Shown here piece after piece: positions 7,801-17,200 of a stretch of DNA of 35,633 nt. Within the stretch, counting starts at the first letter, position 1. Every line of letters begins with the position of its first letter. A program made the position numbers and the translations under genes. The notes beneath the pieces were generated by a model that made no database searches, was not told the DNA's origin, and was given only the letters and a program-made list of their open reading frames with translations. This stretch comes from Prevotella heparinolytica (GTDB lineage Bacteria > Bacteroidota > Bacteroidia > Bacteroidales > Bacteroidaceae), in contig NZ_SLXB01000031.1 of the NCBI RefSeq assembly GCF_004342845.1, positions 1 to 35,633 of the forward strand. Direction: 5' to 3'.

Positions 7801-9556
7801 CGTAATGAATGGGGCTAAGATTGTAACCGGCATTAAGAGTACGAAACTTGGTACTGATGGCCTGATTAATATTGAAAACACCTATCTGTCTGCGGAGGAC
7901 GCTCTAAAGAAGTACAACAAGGCTAAGGATAAAGCATATAAGGCGAACAATAACTTTGTCAAAGCCGAGGAAAAAGCCAAAGAAAAGGTCGATAAACTCG
8001 CAGAATCGATTATAAGCATTGGGAATGCCATCGGCGGACAATCCGGAGAAATTATCTCTTTGATAGGCGATGTATCTTTGTTTGCATCAGAATCCATCAA
8101 CGGGATAACGATGGTTGCCAAAACGGGAGCTGAAGCAATGTCCGCTGTCGAGAAAGCCTCTGTCATCTTAGGCATCGTGTCTGCCGGCATACAGCTATTG
8201 CAGAAGCTTAATTCCCTGCTTCCGACGGCTGAAAGCCGATATGAAGAATTTGCCGCAAAGGTTGCTGAAATTAATAAGATTACTGACGCCGTGAACGAAT
8301 ACCGTATAGCCGCTATTGAGGCACGGCACGCTGAAGAGGACTGGTTCTCGGAAAACAATTTGAAAGGGCTAAGGAATTATAGGGAAGTCCACGATGAGAT
8401 ATTCAAGGCTTATAAGGATAAGGCGAACGAGCGGCAAGCCGTGTATCAGAATCAGAAAGGCGGCGGATGGCTTACAGGCTCTCTTGGCTATGGATTGCTT
8501 GGGGGGATAGACGCCTTGTTCGGCACCAACATTCTCGGGAACAAATATGATGAAAACACGGTAGAGGCTATAAAGAACCTCCGTATTGAGACCAGAAAAC
8601 GCAGCAGGGGACTCTTGGGTAGCGGCCTTTTTGGGCGCGACCAGAAAACCGAAGATTTGGTTTCGTGGGCACGAAATAACGGTTTTGGCGAGTTGTTCGG
8701 CAAAGACAACCTTATCAACAAGGATGCGGCAAAGGCTATTATCGACAAATACGGTGATAAGCTCGTAGGGCAAACCAAGGAGACGCTGGAATCACTCGTC
8801 AAGTTACGCGAGAAATACGATGAATATATAGAGAAACTCCACGAATATGTCAACTCTTTGTATGAACCGTTGGTAGATAACTTCGTGGATAGTATTTGGA
8901 CTTGGCTCTCTGATGGGAAAGACGCATTGAAGAGTTTCCGTGAATACGCGGGTGATACTTTTAAAGATATCGCCAATGACATGCTTAAATCCATCGTGCT
9001 ATCTAAGATATTCGGAAAGGGTGAAAATAGCTATCAAAGCAAGATAAACAAGGCTTATGAGGATTATGCCAAGAAACTGATAGATGAGGTGGAATTGAAC
9101 AGAAGGGTTTCCGAGTTGACAAAAGAACTCATGGGGACGGCCGAGCAGCAGTTGCCTGTCATTCAGGGGATGGCGAAAAACATCAACGACACGATAAAGA
9201 ATATTGCCGGTATAGACATAACCGGTGATTTAAAGTCAGACAAGGGAGTTACCGGAAAAATACAGGAAGCCCTCACGGAAGGAACCGCCAACCAACTGGT
9301 TGGGCTTTGGAATATGTCGTCTCTTGATATTAGGCATATTAAAGAGTTTTTGCAGAACATCCCACTGGAATTTTTCAGGTGGTCTGATGATATTCGCATA
9401 GATGTTGGGCAAATCATGCTTCTTGCGGCCGAAATTAAAAATAACACCGAGCGTACAGCTGATAATACGTATGGCTTGAAAGAAGAACTTCGAGAAATAA
9501 AGAATGAGATTATAGAAGTCAAGAGAAATACTAAAGGATATACTGGGAGGGGGTAG
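4853..9556 (+). CDS. Tail tape measure protein
   Basis: The 1567-residue product is the longest helical protein in the window and lies between chaperone and distal tail genes. Residues about 60-330 look like the phage minor tail (PhageMin_Tail) domain: EFEKQFESSMKEVATISDIV-type helices, then IPIGANEMAKALYGIVSAG and GTPTAQAMTQIRAAIVGASK. Hydrophobic segments follow near residues 365-385 (VVIVTGALIGYKGAIMAG) and 455-475 (VMAAAAISTLGFIVYKYA); these could insert in the host membrane during DNA entry. Residues about 480-1080 are charged coiled coil. The C-terminal part has Gly-rich loops (GGGWLTGSLGYGLLGG) and another helical zone. The protein sets tail length and may form the DNA channel. Confidence 0.93.
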   Translation: MGIVNREGALYMATGIDNSGLYKGRQEALGIIKAMAGEITSFDVFGGIGISAGIAFASAAKDAYAFEKQFESSMKEVATISDIVKESMDATKQKIISLTTDEQIPIGANEMAKALYGIVSAGHDGEKGMHVLEVSAKAAVGGITETATAADAITTLLNAYKKDASEAERVSDMLFTTAKLGKTTFGEMGKSIAQVAPVAAAYGVEMDQVLAAVATLTKQGTPTAQAMTQIRAAIVGASKYLGDGAYNAMSFQEALVKIREEANGSEAALISMIPELEARNGLLALTGINAKEASGHLDEMAMSAGATEKAFKEMASSAENQLKLLGNNITGMLRPMGQGILKEVSEVSTAINKAFDDGKIEDSLQTLGDLVVIVTGALIGYKGAIMAGNKIKMIHASLIEAERYEMALYRKAVEAGAISENVLTSAQVKQMATRNAMITTIKLHTATLMRNAAAMLSNPYVMAAAAISTLGFIVYKYATRVTGAEAAQRKFNAAINEQKKSSEALKEKISDRLRIIKDETIAESEKLIALNELQEIMPAVFKNLDLEILKRKELVDIMKEVNAEDERQKRIGAKTKLVMAQQRLRDIDNRIIRTNNVGGYTGALEERRKEAAEEVRLWEERVKIYEDAQKKIEDAQNGSGQKTELRNKAYWEKEKKDAEDALSKMDVSKKGSKEWNNLISNIEKYQKEIDKYDVSKSVKSEIEIKKAEEKIASILAEQMLERKRLAEDLQIQIEESRLVAMNDGVDKTIAQMELNFEKEMQAIDRQKEDALRRKIENARAAFEADPENKDKVFDSSGVELSDKENKLFDDLYKAAVTRNERAYFNLANQYQSYTDERLSIEKKFNDDVILLQEARKKAAANGNADEISKIDRSIAKATADKGKALMKHDFEVLKQSPEYIRAFEDLRNTSSETLSSLLEQLEGAKETAASVLNPEDLREYTTTIQDIMNELEERNPFQSLADRQHELAEAERELAEAKRMLDAVMNGAKIVTGIKSTKLGTDGLINIENTYLSAEDALKKYNKAKDKAYKANNNFVKAEEKAKEKVDKLAESIISIGNAIGGQSGEIISLIGDVSLFASESINGITMVAKTGAEAMSAVEKASVILGIVSAGIQLLQKLNSLLPTAESRYEEFAAKVAEINKITDAVNEYRIAAIEARHAEEDWFSENNLKGLRNYREVHDEIFKAYKDKANERQAVYQNQKGGGWLTGSLGYGLLGGIDALFGTNILGNKYDENTVEAIKNLRIETRKRSRGLLGSGLFGRDQKTEDLVSWARNNGFGELFGKDNLINKDAAKAIIDKYGDKLVGQTKETLESLVKLREKYDEYIEKLHEYVNSLYEPLVDNFVDSIWTWLSDGKDALKSFREYAGDTFKDIANDMLKSIVLSKIFGKGENSYQSKINKAYEDYAKKLIDEVELNRRVSELTKELMGTAEQQLPVIQGMAKNINDTIKNIAGIDITGDLKSDKGVTGKIQEALTEGTANQLVGLWNMSSLDIRHIKEFLQNIPLEFFRWSDDIRIDVGQIMLLAAEIKNNTERTADNTYGLKEELREIKNEIIEVKRNTKGYTGRG

Positions 9557-9558
9557 TT

Positions 9559-10323
9559 ATGTATAAGTTTGATGATATAGATATTACATCTTTAGGGGCG
9601 ATGCCTGGCAAAGTTCCGGGTGAATGTCTTGCTATAAGTGGGGTGTTTGACTTACCAAAGCGTGTCGGGGAGACAGAGTATAATTGGGGAACGTCGATAG
9701 AACCTTTTGTCGAGGAAGCAGACATTAAATTAGATGGCCGTACTATCACGCTCGTTTGCGTGGTTAATCATGGTATGGTAGAAGAATTCAAACAGCATGC
9801 TATCGCATGTAGGAAGTTGACTACGGACTTTGGGGTGTTTGACGTGATACAGCGTGATGCTATATTCGTGGAAAGGCATGCAAATATTTGCATTGTTACG
9901 GTTAAACTATGGCAACCAGAGTACATCCCCGTGGAACTAACTGTAAATCCTTCCGGCGGCGCATATATGCTTATCGGTTTGTTTAATCTTGCTGATGATT
10001 TTGGGGTATATATGAAATATAAAAGTGGAGTGAGAGATACTTCTAAAAGGATAGAGGTTCAAACCACATCCTTGTATTCCAGCTCTATGTATAGAGAACC
10101 TCAGGAACTTTCTTTCTCCTGCTTTCTGAAGGCAGGAACCATGCAGGAAGCATATAGTAAGATGATGCAGTTTCATGCGCTTTGTGTGTCTCCCGGCATC
10201 AAGATGTTTACTGATGCAGAAAATAAACAACACAAAATATATTTTAAAGATGAAATAAGATGTAAGACGATAGCGGATGGGCTGCTGTCATTTGATTTGA
10301 AAATGCGTAAACTCAATGATTGA
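9559..10323 (+). CDS. Distal tail protein (Dit-like)
   Basis: A 254-residue protein that starts 2 bases after the tape measure stop and overlaps the next gene by 8 bases. In siphophages this slot belongs to the distal tail protein, a hexameric ring that joins the tube to the baseplate. The sequence is beta-rich (ITSLGAMPGKVPGECLAISG, DIKLDGRTITLVCVVNHG), with a middle section like a galectin-type domain (VELTVNPSGGAYMLIGLFNL) and C-terminal strands (LSFSCFLKAGTMQEAYSKMM). No catalytic motif is visible. The call rests on order, size and fold impression. Confidence 0.65.
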   Translation: MYKFDDIDITSLGAMPGKVPGECLAISGVFDLPKRVGETEYNWGTSIEPFVEEADIKLDGRTITLVCVVNHGMVEEFKQHAIACRKLTTDFGVFDVIQRDAIFVERHANICIVTVKLWQPEYIPVELTVNPSGGAYMLIGLFNLADDFGVYMKYKSGVRDTSKRIEVQTTSLYSSSMYREPQELSFSCFLKAGTMQEAYSKMMQFHALCVSPGIKMFTDAENKQHKIYFKDEIRCKTIADGLLSFDLKMRKLND

Positions 10324-13300
10324 TAAGATAGATATATACGGTTTAAGGGATGGGGTTATTGAAAAAGTAGCCTCTATCCCTTGTGAAAATACGTTTCATA
10401 ATTCTTCTTTAATGACTAAAGACGAGTTGTCCGTATCTGTTGTTGCTGATAGTACTCTTCCTATAAAGGTTGGGGACTATTGCACAATGGGAGGGATTGT
10501 GTATCGTATGAATCGTGATGCTGAGTTTACGCAAAAAACGGAAGTGCAACATGAGTATTCAATTGTTTTAGAGGCGCCTATTTATACGCTTTTAGATAAA
10601 GTTGTTTGTAATCGAGTTACCGGTAGTACCAAGGTCGTATTGACAGGAAAACTCCGAGACTTCTTGGAACTTCTTACGTGGAATGTAAACAAGTCGGAAG
10701 ATAATCCTCTCGGCGTTGATACGGGGTGGAAAATAGGATTGTGCCCGGACACCGAATACAAGAATATAGTACTTGACGGGGTAAGTTGCCGTGCAGCGTT
10801 GGATAATCTTCGCAAAGCCTTTAATGTTGAGTATTATACTTCCAACAAGACAATAAACTTTGTATCGCATATAGAGAATGAAACCGGGCTTACATTCACA
10901 CAAGGCAGAGGCAAGGGATTGTATTCACTTGAGCAAAAGAATGTCGATTCGAGCGATGTCGTTACCCGGCTATTCCCTAAGGGTGGAACAGAGAACGTTA
11001 TTCCGGGAGAAGGTGATGAGGAAGGGCGGCTTGTTCTGCCTGAAAAATACATAGAAGACTTTAGCGAGACGAGTAAGGTAGTTGAGCGAGTTGTTAAGTT
11101 TGAGGATATACATCCTACTTTTCAAGGAAAGGTCGGAGCTTTGAGCGGTGAAAACAATAGATCGTTTATCTGCAATGAGATAGATTTCGATATCAAAGAG
11201 CTTTCTGTCGGATCTGATGCCCGCGTCAATTTCCTTACGGGAGATTTGATGGGAAAGGCTTTTGAATTTTTTTGGGATAATAGCAAGAAAAAAATCACGC
11301 TCATCGGGCAAGTTGACGAGTTGGCCCTTATCGATCCGAGCACGCAGTCTCGGCCTGTTATTCCTGATACGAATAAACGTCTTCGTGGTGGGGAGCTTTT
11401 CACGCTTACCGGGCTCCATATGTCTGGTACGTATAAAGAAAATGCGATTAATACATTACGAGAGAAAGGGAGGGAGTGGCTTAAATACCATTGTCGTAAA
11501 CGTGTTAAATACAACCTTGATGTTGATTATAGAATGTTGCGGGGGAAACGTACATTGTCGGTAGGTGATCTCGTTACTGTCAAGGATAAGAATAGGGGTA
11601 TTAATGCGCTTATACGCATTGTGTCAGTTGAACGCAACCTTCGCACTGGTAAACTCTCTTGTGTTGTCTCAAATTATCTTGATGAAAAGTGGGAGAAAAA
11701 GATAGAGGGGCAGATAGCATCTGTTCAGGCTGCTGTATCTGGTGGGGTTGGGGTGTCTGCAGCTGTTGATATAATAGAATCAAACGATGCGAGAGAGTTT
11801 ACGGATAAACGGGTGCTATCTGCGCTGAGAACAATAAGAGAAATTGAAAAGAAAGCCTTATCAAAAGAAAAGTCTGACCGCACCCCTTACTCCTTAGAGG
11901 TAGGCGAGGACTTGACCGTAGACGGTAACGCCTCCGTTAACCATGACCTTAACGTCGGTCGTAACGCCACCGTCGGCAATGACTTAACGGTCATGGAGAT
12001 ATTGCGTGCTCTGATTAAGATAGAGACCGCATCCCTTAACGTTTCCGGCAACAGCAAAACCGGCACGCTTGACGTAGCCGGCAAGGCAACCGCCCGTGAC
12101 GTAGAGGTGGCTAATCAAGTGACATCCCTCAATGCCGTTATCCGTGCATTGGCCACTATCCACAACCTCACAGTGGATAATACCGCCGACATCATGCACG
12201 GCATCATCCGACAATACCTGTCATCCGACAAGTTTGTTTCCGGATTTCTCGGCGAGGGCTTTAAAGTGTGGCAAGATGCTGCAGGCTTGTGGCATGGCGA
12301 GCTTGATATGCTAACCGTGCGCAAGACGTTTACTGTCTTTGAGTTGGTTGTGCAAAAAATTGTCCATCAGGGCGGCATGGTTATCCGCTCAGCTGCCGGG
12401 GGTAAGATTACCAAGGTGACCGATGGCGGCAGCTATTGGAGATGCGAGCACGACAGTAGCGACGACTTCGTGGCTAATGACCAAGTGCTGTGCCAAGTCT
12501 TTACAGGCACGAAGATGAAGCGCTATTGGCGGCTTGCAACATCAGCTGGTGCAGGTTACTTTAATTTGTCTAAGACAGATTGCGAGGCAGGCAGCGCTAC
12601 TCCTGAAGTGGGAGATGAAGTAGCGGTTCTTGGCAACCGCACCAACGCCGCCCGTCAGTCCGCACAGATAGATTGCGCTGTAGGCGCTAATGCCCCCTAC
12701 CGTGATGACTATGCGGGTATCAACTCGTACAGCCTCGCAGGCAAGCTGGTGACCCGTACAGGCAACCTGTCAGGCATTGTTGACCCTGATTTCGGGGCAT
12801 TGTCGGGCTTTGGCCTATACTCTCTCAACGCATATCTTAAAGGCATGCTTAGGTTAACCTCCGGTAAGACGGTTGAGACTGCCATCGGCGAGGCACGGAG
12901 CGGTGCTATCTCCGTAGCAGCCACCGATGCGCAGGCTAAAGCAAACGCCGCCAAAGCATCCGCTATTTCTGTTGCTGCCGGTGACGCCCAAGCCAAGGCT
13001 GATGCCGCTAAGCAGGCAGCTATTTCTGCCGCCGCTTCGGACGCACAGTCCAAGGCTATGGCCGCAGAAACCAATGCCAAGACACATGCGCAAGCCATAT
13101 TAGACGCCTTGCAGATAGGCGGTCGCAACTACATCGTCTTATCCAAGCTGGCAGCATATACGCCGTATAATGCCGCTTGGCAGGTTAATGGTAAGGTAGT
13201 ATCGACACAAAAGGTTACGGCGACTTTTATCACTTTGAGGGTAGACGGCTTTATGCCTATCGCAGGCGAGCCTTACACATTGTCTGGTGTAATGACTAAA

Positions 13301-16300
13301 AACGGAAGCCCGGTCACAAATGCGATGTGGGTAACCAAGACAGCCACCACCTATGCCACTCCTAAGCGATTTGAAGTAAACGACGCTACCGGTTATTTTG
13401 AATGTACAATGGTGTGGAAAAAGGCCAATATATGGTTGCTCCATACCAACATACAGGGAGAGGTCGGCAACACTATTACAATTGACGGCTTAAAGCTGGA
13501 AAAAGGCACTAAGGCAACCGATTGGACGCCCGCACCCGAAGACGTGGAAGCCGGGATAGCCTTTGAAATCACAAAGGTGCGCACGGACTTTGACGTGCGG
13601 GAGGGGCAAATCAGCTCTAAAGTAGCCGAGGTAAATGTCAAGACGCAGCAAGCCGTATCCGCCTCTCAAACCGCCACAGAGAAAGCTTCACAGGCTGCCG
13701 GCTCCGCCACGCTTGCCGGGCAGAAAGCCACAGAAGCGGACGGTAGCGCCAAAGCCGCCAAAACATCCGAGTCTAATGCGGGCAAGTCCGCCACATCCGC
13801 CGCAAACGAAGCCGGAAAAGCGAAAAGCAGTGCCGATGCGGCTGCTGCTAAACTTATAACAGTCACCGAAAAAGAGAGTAACATCAACCAGACAGCCGGG
13901 CAGATAGCTACCAAGGTAACGGAAGTGACCAAGCAGGCAGGTATAGCATCTCAAGCGGCTAACAATGCTTCGGGTTCTGCTTCGGCGGCCGCCAGTAGTG
14001 CGACCACTGCCGGACAAAAGGCCACGGACGCAGCTAACAGTGCGAATGCCGCTAACACGGCTTTACAGACCATCTCTACCAAACAGACGCAGATTAACCA
14101 GACGGCGGCGGAGATTGACCTTAAGGCCACTCGCACGGAACAAGCGGCAGGTAGAGCGGAAGAGGCAGAGGCAAGGGTTAATATAGCTGCCGATGGTGTT
14201 GTTATCAATGCTGCCAAGCAAGCGGCGCAACTGGCCGTTGATGGTGTGCAGATAGGCGGGCGCAACCTGTACAGGAAGAGTACCGAAATAGTTAACTTAG
14301 CCAATGCGCCCGCTATACAGAAAGAAGCGGATGCCGATTCTGCGCACGGGTTTAAGCTGACAGGGCGGTCTGGCTTAGTATGTGGAGCAAGAATCCGTAG
14401 CATCATCGCTGACAACGGTGATTATGTCATCAGCTTTTGGGGCAAGTCCAACGGGTCGGGTACTCCCAAATTCGACATCTGCGACAACCTGTGTACGGGA
14501 AATGCAACATTTACAACGGAGTGGAAGAGGTTTGAGCTTAAGGCCAAAGTCAGAAATTATAGTGCGGTAGACGGCCTATTTATCGACATCGAGAATCTTG
14601 TCTGGTTGTATTATTGGTTTAGAGACTTTAAGGTCGAGAAAGGCACGAAAGCCACCGACTGGACGCCCGCACCTGAGGATGTAGAAGCGGACGCAACGGC
14701 TAAAGCCGATGCAGCCAAGCAGTCGGCCATCAGTGATGCCGCCGCCAAGTACCCCACCAAGACGGAGTACTCCGCCCAATTGGCGGTGTTAAACAGCTCC
14801 ATCTCGTCCAAGGTATCGCAGACAGATTTTAACGCTCTCGGAACTCGTATGTCCACTGCCGAGCAGAAGATTACACCGTCCTCCATTATATCCACCGTGT
14901 CATCCACGGTAGAGAGTGCCAAGACTGCCGCTATTAATGCGGCAGCATCCGATGCTAAAGCCAAGGCAGACGCCGCCAAGCAGGCAGCAATATCCACGGC
15001 CGCAAATGATGCCACGGCAAAGGCTAATAGGGCGGAGGCTAATGCCAAGGCACACGCCAACAATACGTTTACCCCAATCACAACGTACAACACTAAGGTC
15101 GCGCAGTTGGAAAACCTCATCAGCCTTAAGGCAGAGTCGTCAACCGTCAGCGGACTTACTACTCGTATGGCGGTAGCCGAAGAGAAAATAACCCCCGGTG
15201 CAATCAATATGGTGGTTAAGGAGCAGATAACAACGGCAGTGGGTAACGTACAGGTGGGAGGCCGTAACTACGTTATATTATCCAAGCTGGAGAGTTGGAT
15301 AGCCAATACATCCGTACCAGTGATAACAGGAACTGATGTGAATGTAATGCTGACAAAAGACAATACCACCGAGCAACAGGTGATTATCCGCGTCAAAGGG
15401 TACGTTCCTGATGCCGGGATGCCTTATACCGTTAGCGGTTACATGACGCTCGGAGGTCGTCCGATAAAAAACTCGGATTTTCGTGTAAAGCGGATGAATC
15501 ACGAGTTAGGCACGGATAACTTCCATGTTGATGATTCTACCGGTTACTTCGAATGTACGCATAAATACAACGGCAGTAACCCGTGGCTGCTGAACGTAAA
15601 GCTTACTGCTACTACAGGCACTCCGGTAAAGATTAGTAGGTTTAAGTTTGAAAAGGGTACTAAAGCGTCTGACTGGACGCTGTCACCGGAAGATGCAGAT
15701 GCCGCCTTGCAGATAGGTGGTCGCAACCTGTACAGGAAGAGTACCGTAATTAACAATCTGATTAACAATCCCTCTATACAGAAAGAAGCGGATGCCGATT
15801 CCGCGCACGGATTTAAGCTGACAGGGCGGTCTGGCTTAGTATGTGGAGCAAGAATCCGTAGCATCATCGCTGACAACGGTGATTATGTCATCAGCTTTTG
15901 GGGCAAGTCCAACGGGTCGGGTACTCCCAAATTCGACATCTGCGACAACCTGTGTACGGGAAATGCAACATTTACAACGGAGTGGAAGAGGTTTGAGCTT
16001 AAGGCCAAAGTCAGAAATTATAGTGCGGTAGACGGCCTATTTATCGACATCGAGAATCTTGTCTGGTTGTATTACTGGTTTAAGGACTTTAAGGTCGAGA
16101 AAGGTACTAAAGCCACCGATTGGACGCCCGCTCCGGAGGATGTGGAGGCGGATATAGCCTTGCGCCCCACAAAAGAAGAGGTCAAGGCCGGCATAAGCAT
16201 TACTACCGGAGGTATTAATGTTTTTGGCAAGGAGATTAGCCTTGCGGGTAAGGTGACATTTGCCTCGCTCGACAGCAGCACGCAAGCGACTATCAACGGC

Positions 16301-17173
16301 AAGGCGACAACGGTCGCATTGACATCCTTACAAAACAGCCTCGGTGCAATGGCTTACCAAAACATGGTCAGCCTCGCCAAGCTTGATACTACAATTGTAC
16401 AAGGTGGCTATATCAAAACTAACTTGATAGATGCCAATGCCGTTGTTACCAACTCTCTTCTGGCAACAAAGATTGCGGCAACGGATATAACAACCGGCAG
16501 GCTTACCGTTATCGACGGGGCTAAGATTGCGGGCTTCCGGGTTAGCGGAAATAATTTATCTAACATGGATAATGACGGGAACTTCTCGAATGACGCTTCT
16601 ATCATCTTCCGCAACGATGCTAAGAAATGCTTTGCCGGCATAGGAGGCAATGTACTTCCGACATCGTCGGGATTGCGTGCCGTTGCACGCTTTGAAAATG
16701 AGGATACGAGCGACCAATGGGGCGCGTATGCCAACTATGCGATGATTGTCAGCGCAAGAGGGGCTAACGACAATTGTGCCATCGCCATACTCGGAGGGTA
16801 TGTGTCGAGATTCGCCGAAAAGGTGGAGGTCGTTACCTCGTCGAGGACTATCGACATATCGACAACGTGCGTACTGTGCGTAAACACCTCCGATATAACC
16901 CTCACCCTGCCAACCATGCAGAAGTATGATAACGGGCACGTCATTGAGATAAAAAATCTGGGTAACAACAGCGTTACCATTAATACCGGATATGGCTATC
17001 ATATTGATGGTACTCAAAGGAGGACATATATACACGTTGACAGGGGCAGCCATGTTACATCCCTGACCATCGGCGGAAATGGCGACGCTATGCGGTTTGT
17101 CTATGCCCGCGACATTAATAACGGCTCGCAGTATGGCTGCTGGGCACAATTTAAAAACCCGAGAGACTGGTAA
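10316..17173 (+). CDS. Baseplate hub / tail fiber protein with internal repeats
   Basis: The 2285-residue product appears to fuse a tail-associated hub domain to a long receptor-binding fiber. Residues 1-480 have the look of Tal or gp44-like hub proteins (YSIVLEAPIYTLLDK, DVVTRLFPKGGTENVIPGEG, GDLVTVKDKNRGINALIRIV). Residues about 520-920 carry hexapeptide-like turns and an alanine-rich coiled coil. Four carbohydrate-binding-like modules begin with a GGRN motif near residues 935, 1314, 1647 and 1801, and end with a TKATDWTPAPED-type motif near 1065, 1445, 1782 and 1932, separated by Ala/Lys coiled coil. Modules 2 and 4 share 263 identical bases. Residues about 1945-2285 form a beta-rich tip (ITLTLPTMQKYDNGHVIEIK). 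It probably determines host binding, perhaps to capsular polysaccharide. Confidence 0.8.
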   Translation: MIDKIDIYGLRDGVIEKVASIPCENTFHNSSLMTKDELSVSVVADSTLPIKVGDYCTMGGIVYRMNRDAEFTQKTEVQHEYSIVLEAPIYTLLDKVVCNRVTGSTKVVLTGKLRDFLELLTWNVNKSEDNPLGVDTGWKIGLCPDTEYKNIVLDGVSCRAALDNLRKAFNVEYYTSNKTINFVSHIENETGLTFTQGRGKGLYSLEQKNVDSSDVVTRLFPKGGTENVIPGEGDEEGRLVLPEKYIEDFSETSKVVERVVKFEDIHPTFQGKVGALSGENNRSFICNEIDFDIKELSVGSDARVNFLTGDLMGKAFEFFWDNSKKKITLIGQVDELALIDPSTQSRPVIPDTNKRLRGGELFTLTGLHMSGTYKENAINTLREKGREWLKYHCRKRVKYNLDVDYRMLRGKRTLSVGDLVTVKDKNRGINALIRIVSVERNLRTGKLSCVVSNYLDEKWEKKIEGQIASVQAAVSGGVGVSAAVDIIESNDAREFTDKRVLSALRTIREIEKKALSKEKSDRTPYSLEVGEDLTVDGNASVNHDLNVGRNATVGNDLTVMEILRALIKIETASLNVSGNSKTGTLDVAGKATARDVEVANQVTSLNAVIRALATIHNLTVDNTADIMHGIIRQYLSSDKFVSGFLGEGFKVWQDAAGLWHGELDMLTVRKTFTVFELVVQKIVHQGGMVIRSAAGGKITKVTDGGSYWRCEHDSSDDFVANDQVLCQVFTGTKMKRYWRLATSAGAGYFNLSKTDCEAGSATPEVGDEVAVLGNRTNAARQSAQIDCAVGANAPYRDDYAGINSYSLAGKLVTRTGNLSGIVDPDFGALSGFGLYSLNAYLKGMLRLTSGKTVETAIGEARSGAISVAATDAQAKANAAKASAISVAAGDAQAKADAAKQAAISAAASDAQSKAMAAETNAKTHAQAILDALQIGGRNYIVLSKLAAYTPYNAAWQVNGKVVSTQKVTATFITLRVDGFMPIAGEPYTLSGVMTKNGSPVTNAMWVTKTATTYATPKRFEVNDATGYFECTMVWKKANIWLLHTNIQGEVGNTITIDGLKLEKGTKATDWTPAPEDVEAGIAFEITKVRTDFDVREGQISSKVAEVNVKTQQAVSASQTATEKASQAAGSATLAGQKATEADGSAKAAKTSESNAGKSATSAANEAGKAKSSADAAAAKLITVTEKESNINQTAGQIATKVTEVTKQAGIASQAANNASGSASAAASSATTAGQKATDAANSANAANTALQTISTKQTQINQTAAEIDLKATRTEQAAGRAEEAEARVNIAADGVVINAAKQAAQLAVDGVQIGGRNLYRKSTEIVNLANAPAIQKEADADSAHGFKLTGRSGLVCGARIRSIIADNGDYVISFWGKSNGSGTPKFDICDNLCTGNATFTTEWKRFELKAKVRNYSAVDGLFIDIENLVWLYYWFRDFKVEKGTKATDWTPAPEDVEADATAKADAAKQSAISDAAAKYPTKTEYSAQLAVLNSSISSKVSQTDFNALGTRMSTAEQKITPSSIISTVSSTVESAKTAAINAAASDAKAKADAAKQAAISTAANDATAKANRAEANAKAHANNTFTPITTYNTKVAQLENLISLKAESSTVSGLTTRMAVAEEKITPGAINMVVKEQITTAVGNVQVGGRNYVILSKLESWIANTSVPVITGTDVNVMLTKDNTTEQQVIIRVKGYVPDAGMPYTVSGYMTLGGRPIKNSDFRVKRMNHELGTDNFHVDDSTGYFECTHKYNGSNPWLLNVKLTATTGTPVKISRFKFEKGTKASDWTLSPEDADAALQIGGRNLYRKSTVINNLINNPSIQKEADADSAHGFKLTGRSGLVCGARIRSIIADNGDYVISFWGKSNGSGTPKFDICDNLCTGNATFTTEWKRFELKAKVRNYSAVDGLFIDIENLVWLYYWFKDFKVEKGTKATDWTPAPEDVEADIALRPTKEEVKAGISITTGGINVFGKEISLAGKVTFASLDSSTQATINGKATTVALTSLQNSLGAMAYQNMVSLAKLDTTIVQGGYIKTNLIDANAVVTNSLLATKIAATDITTGRLTVIDGAKIAGFRVSGNNLSNMDNDGNFSNDASIIFRNDAKKCFAGIGGNVLPTSSGLRAVARFENEDTSDQWGAYANYAMIVSARGANDNCAIAILGGYVSRFAEKVEVVTSSRTIDISTTCVLCVNTSDITLTLPTMQKYDNGHVIEIKNLGNNSVTINTGYGYHIDGTQRRTYIHVDRGSHVTSLTIGGNGDAMRFVYARDINNGSQYGCWAQFKNPRDW
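14351..14613 (+). repeat. Direct repeat, copy A (inside tail fiber module 2)
   Basis: These 263 bases are identical, base for base by eye, to 15812-16074. The offset is 1461 bases, which is 487 codons, so recombination between the copies would delete 487 residues and keep the frame. Strong similarity extends leftwards to 14313, with mismatches at 14341 and 14350. Confidence 0.9.
15812..16074 (+). repeat. Direct repeat, copy B (inside tail fiber module 4)
   Basis: Second copy of the 263-base identical repeat; see 14351-14613. The first mismatch to the right is T to C (14614 against 16075). The identity includes synonymous positions, so the duplication or conversion is recent. Confidence 0.9.
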
Positions 17174-17200
17174 TTATTAACTATATAAAAATAAAAGAGT

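Noticed and set aside
6130..8994. Serine-rich open frames antisense to the tape measure gene
   Set aside because: They mirror the Lys/Glu/Ala-rich sense frame; no motif or gene order supports them.
12709..15207. Many long alanine- or serine-rich open frames antisense to the tail fiber gene
   Set aside because: They arise from the repetitive GC-rich alanine codons of the sense gene, have no own start context and give low-complexity products.
10316..17173. Variable region of a diversity-generating retroelement in the fiber gene
   Set aside because: No reverse transcriptase gene and no adenine-variable template repeat are in the window; the repeats are identical, not adenine-mutated.
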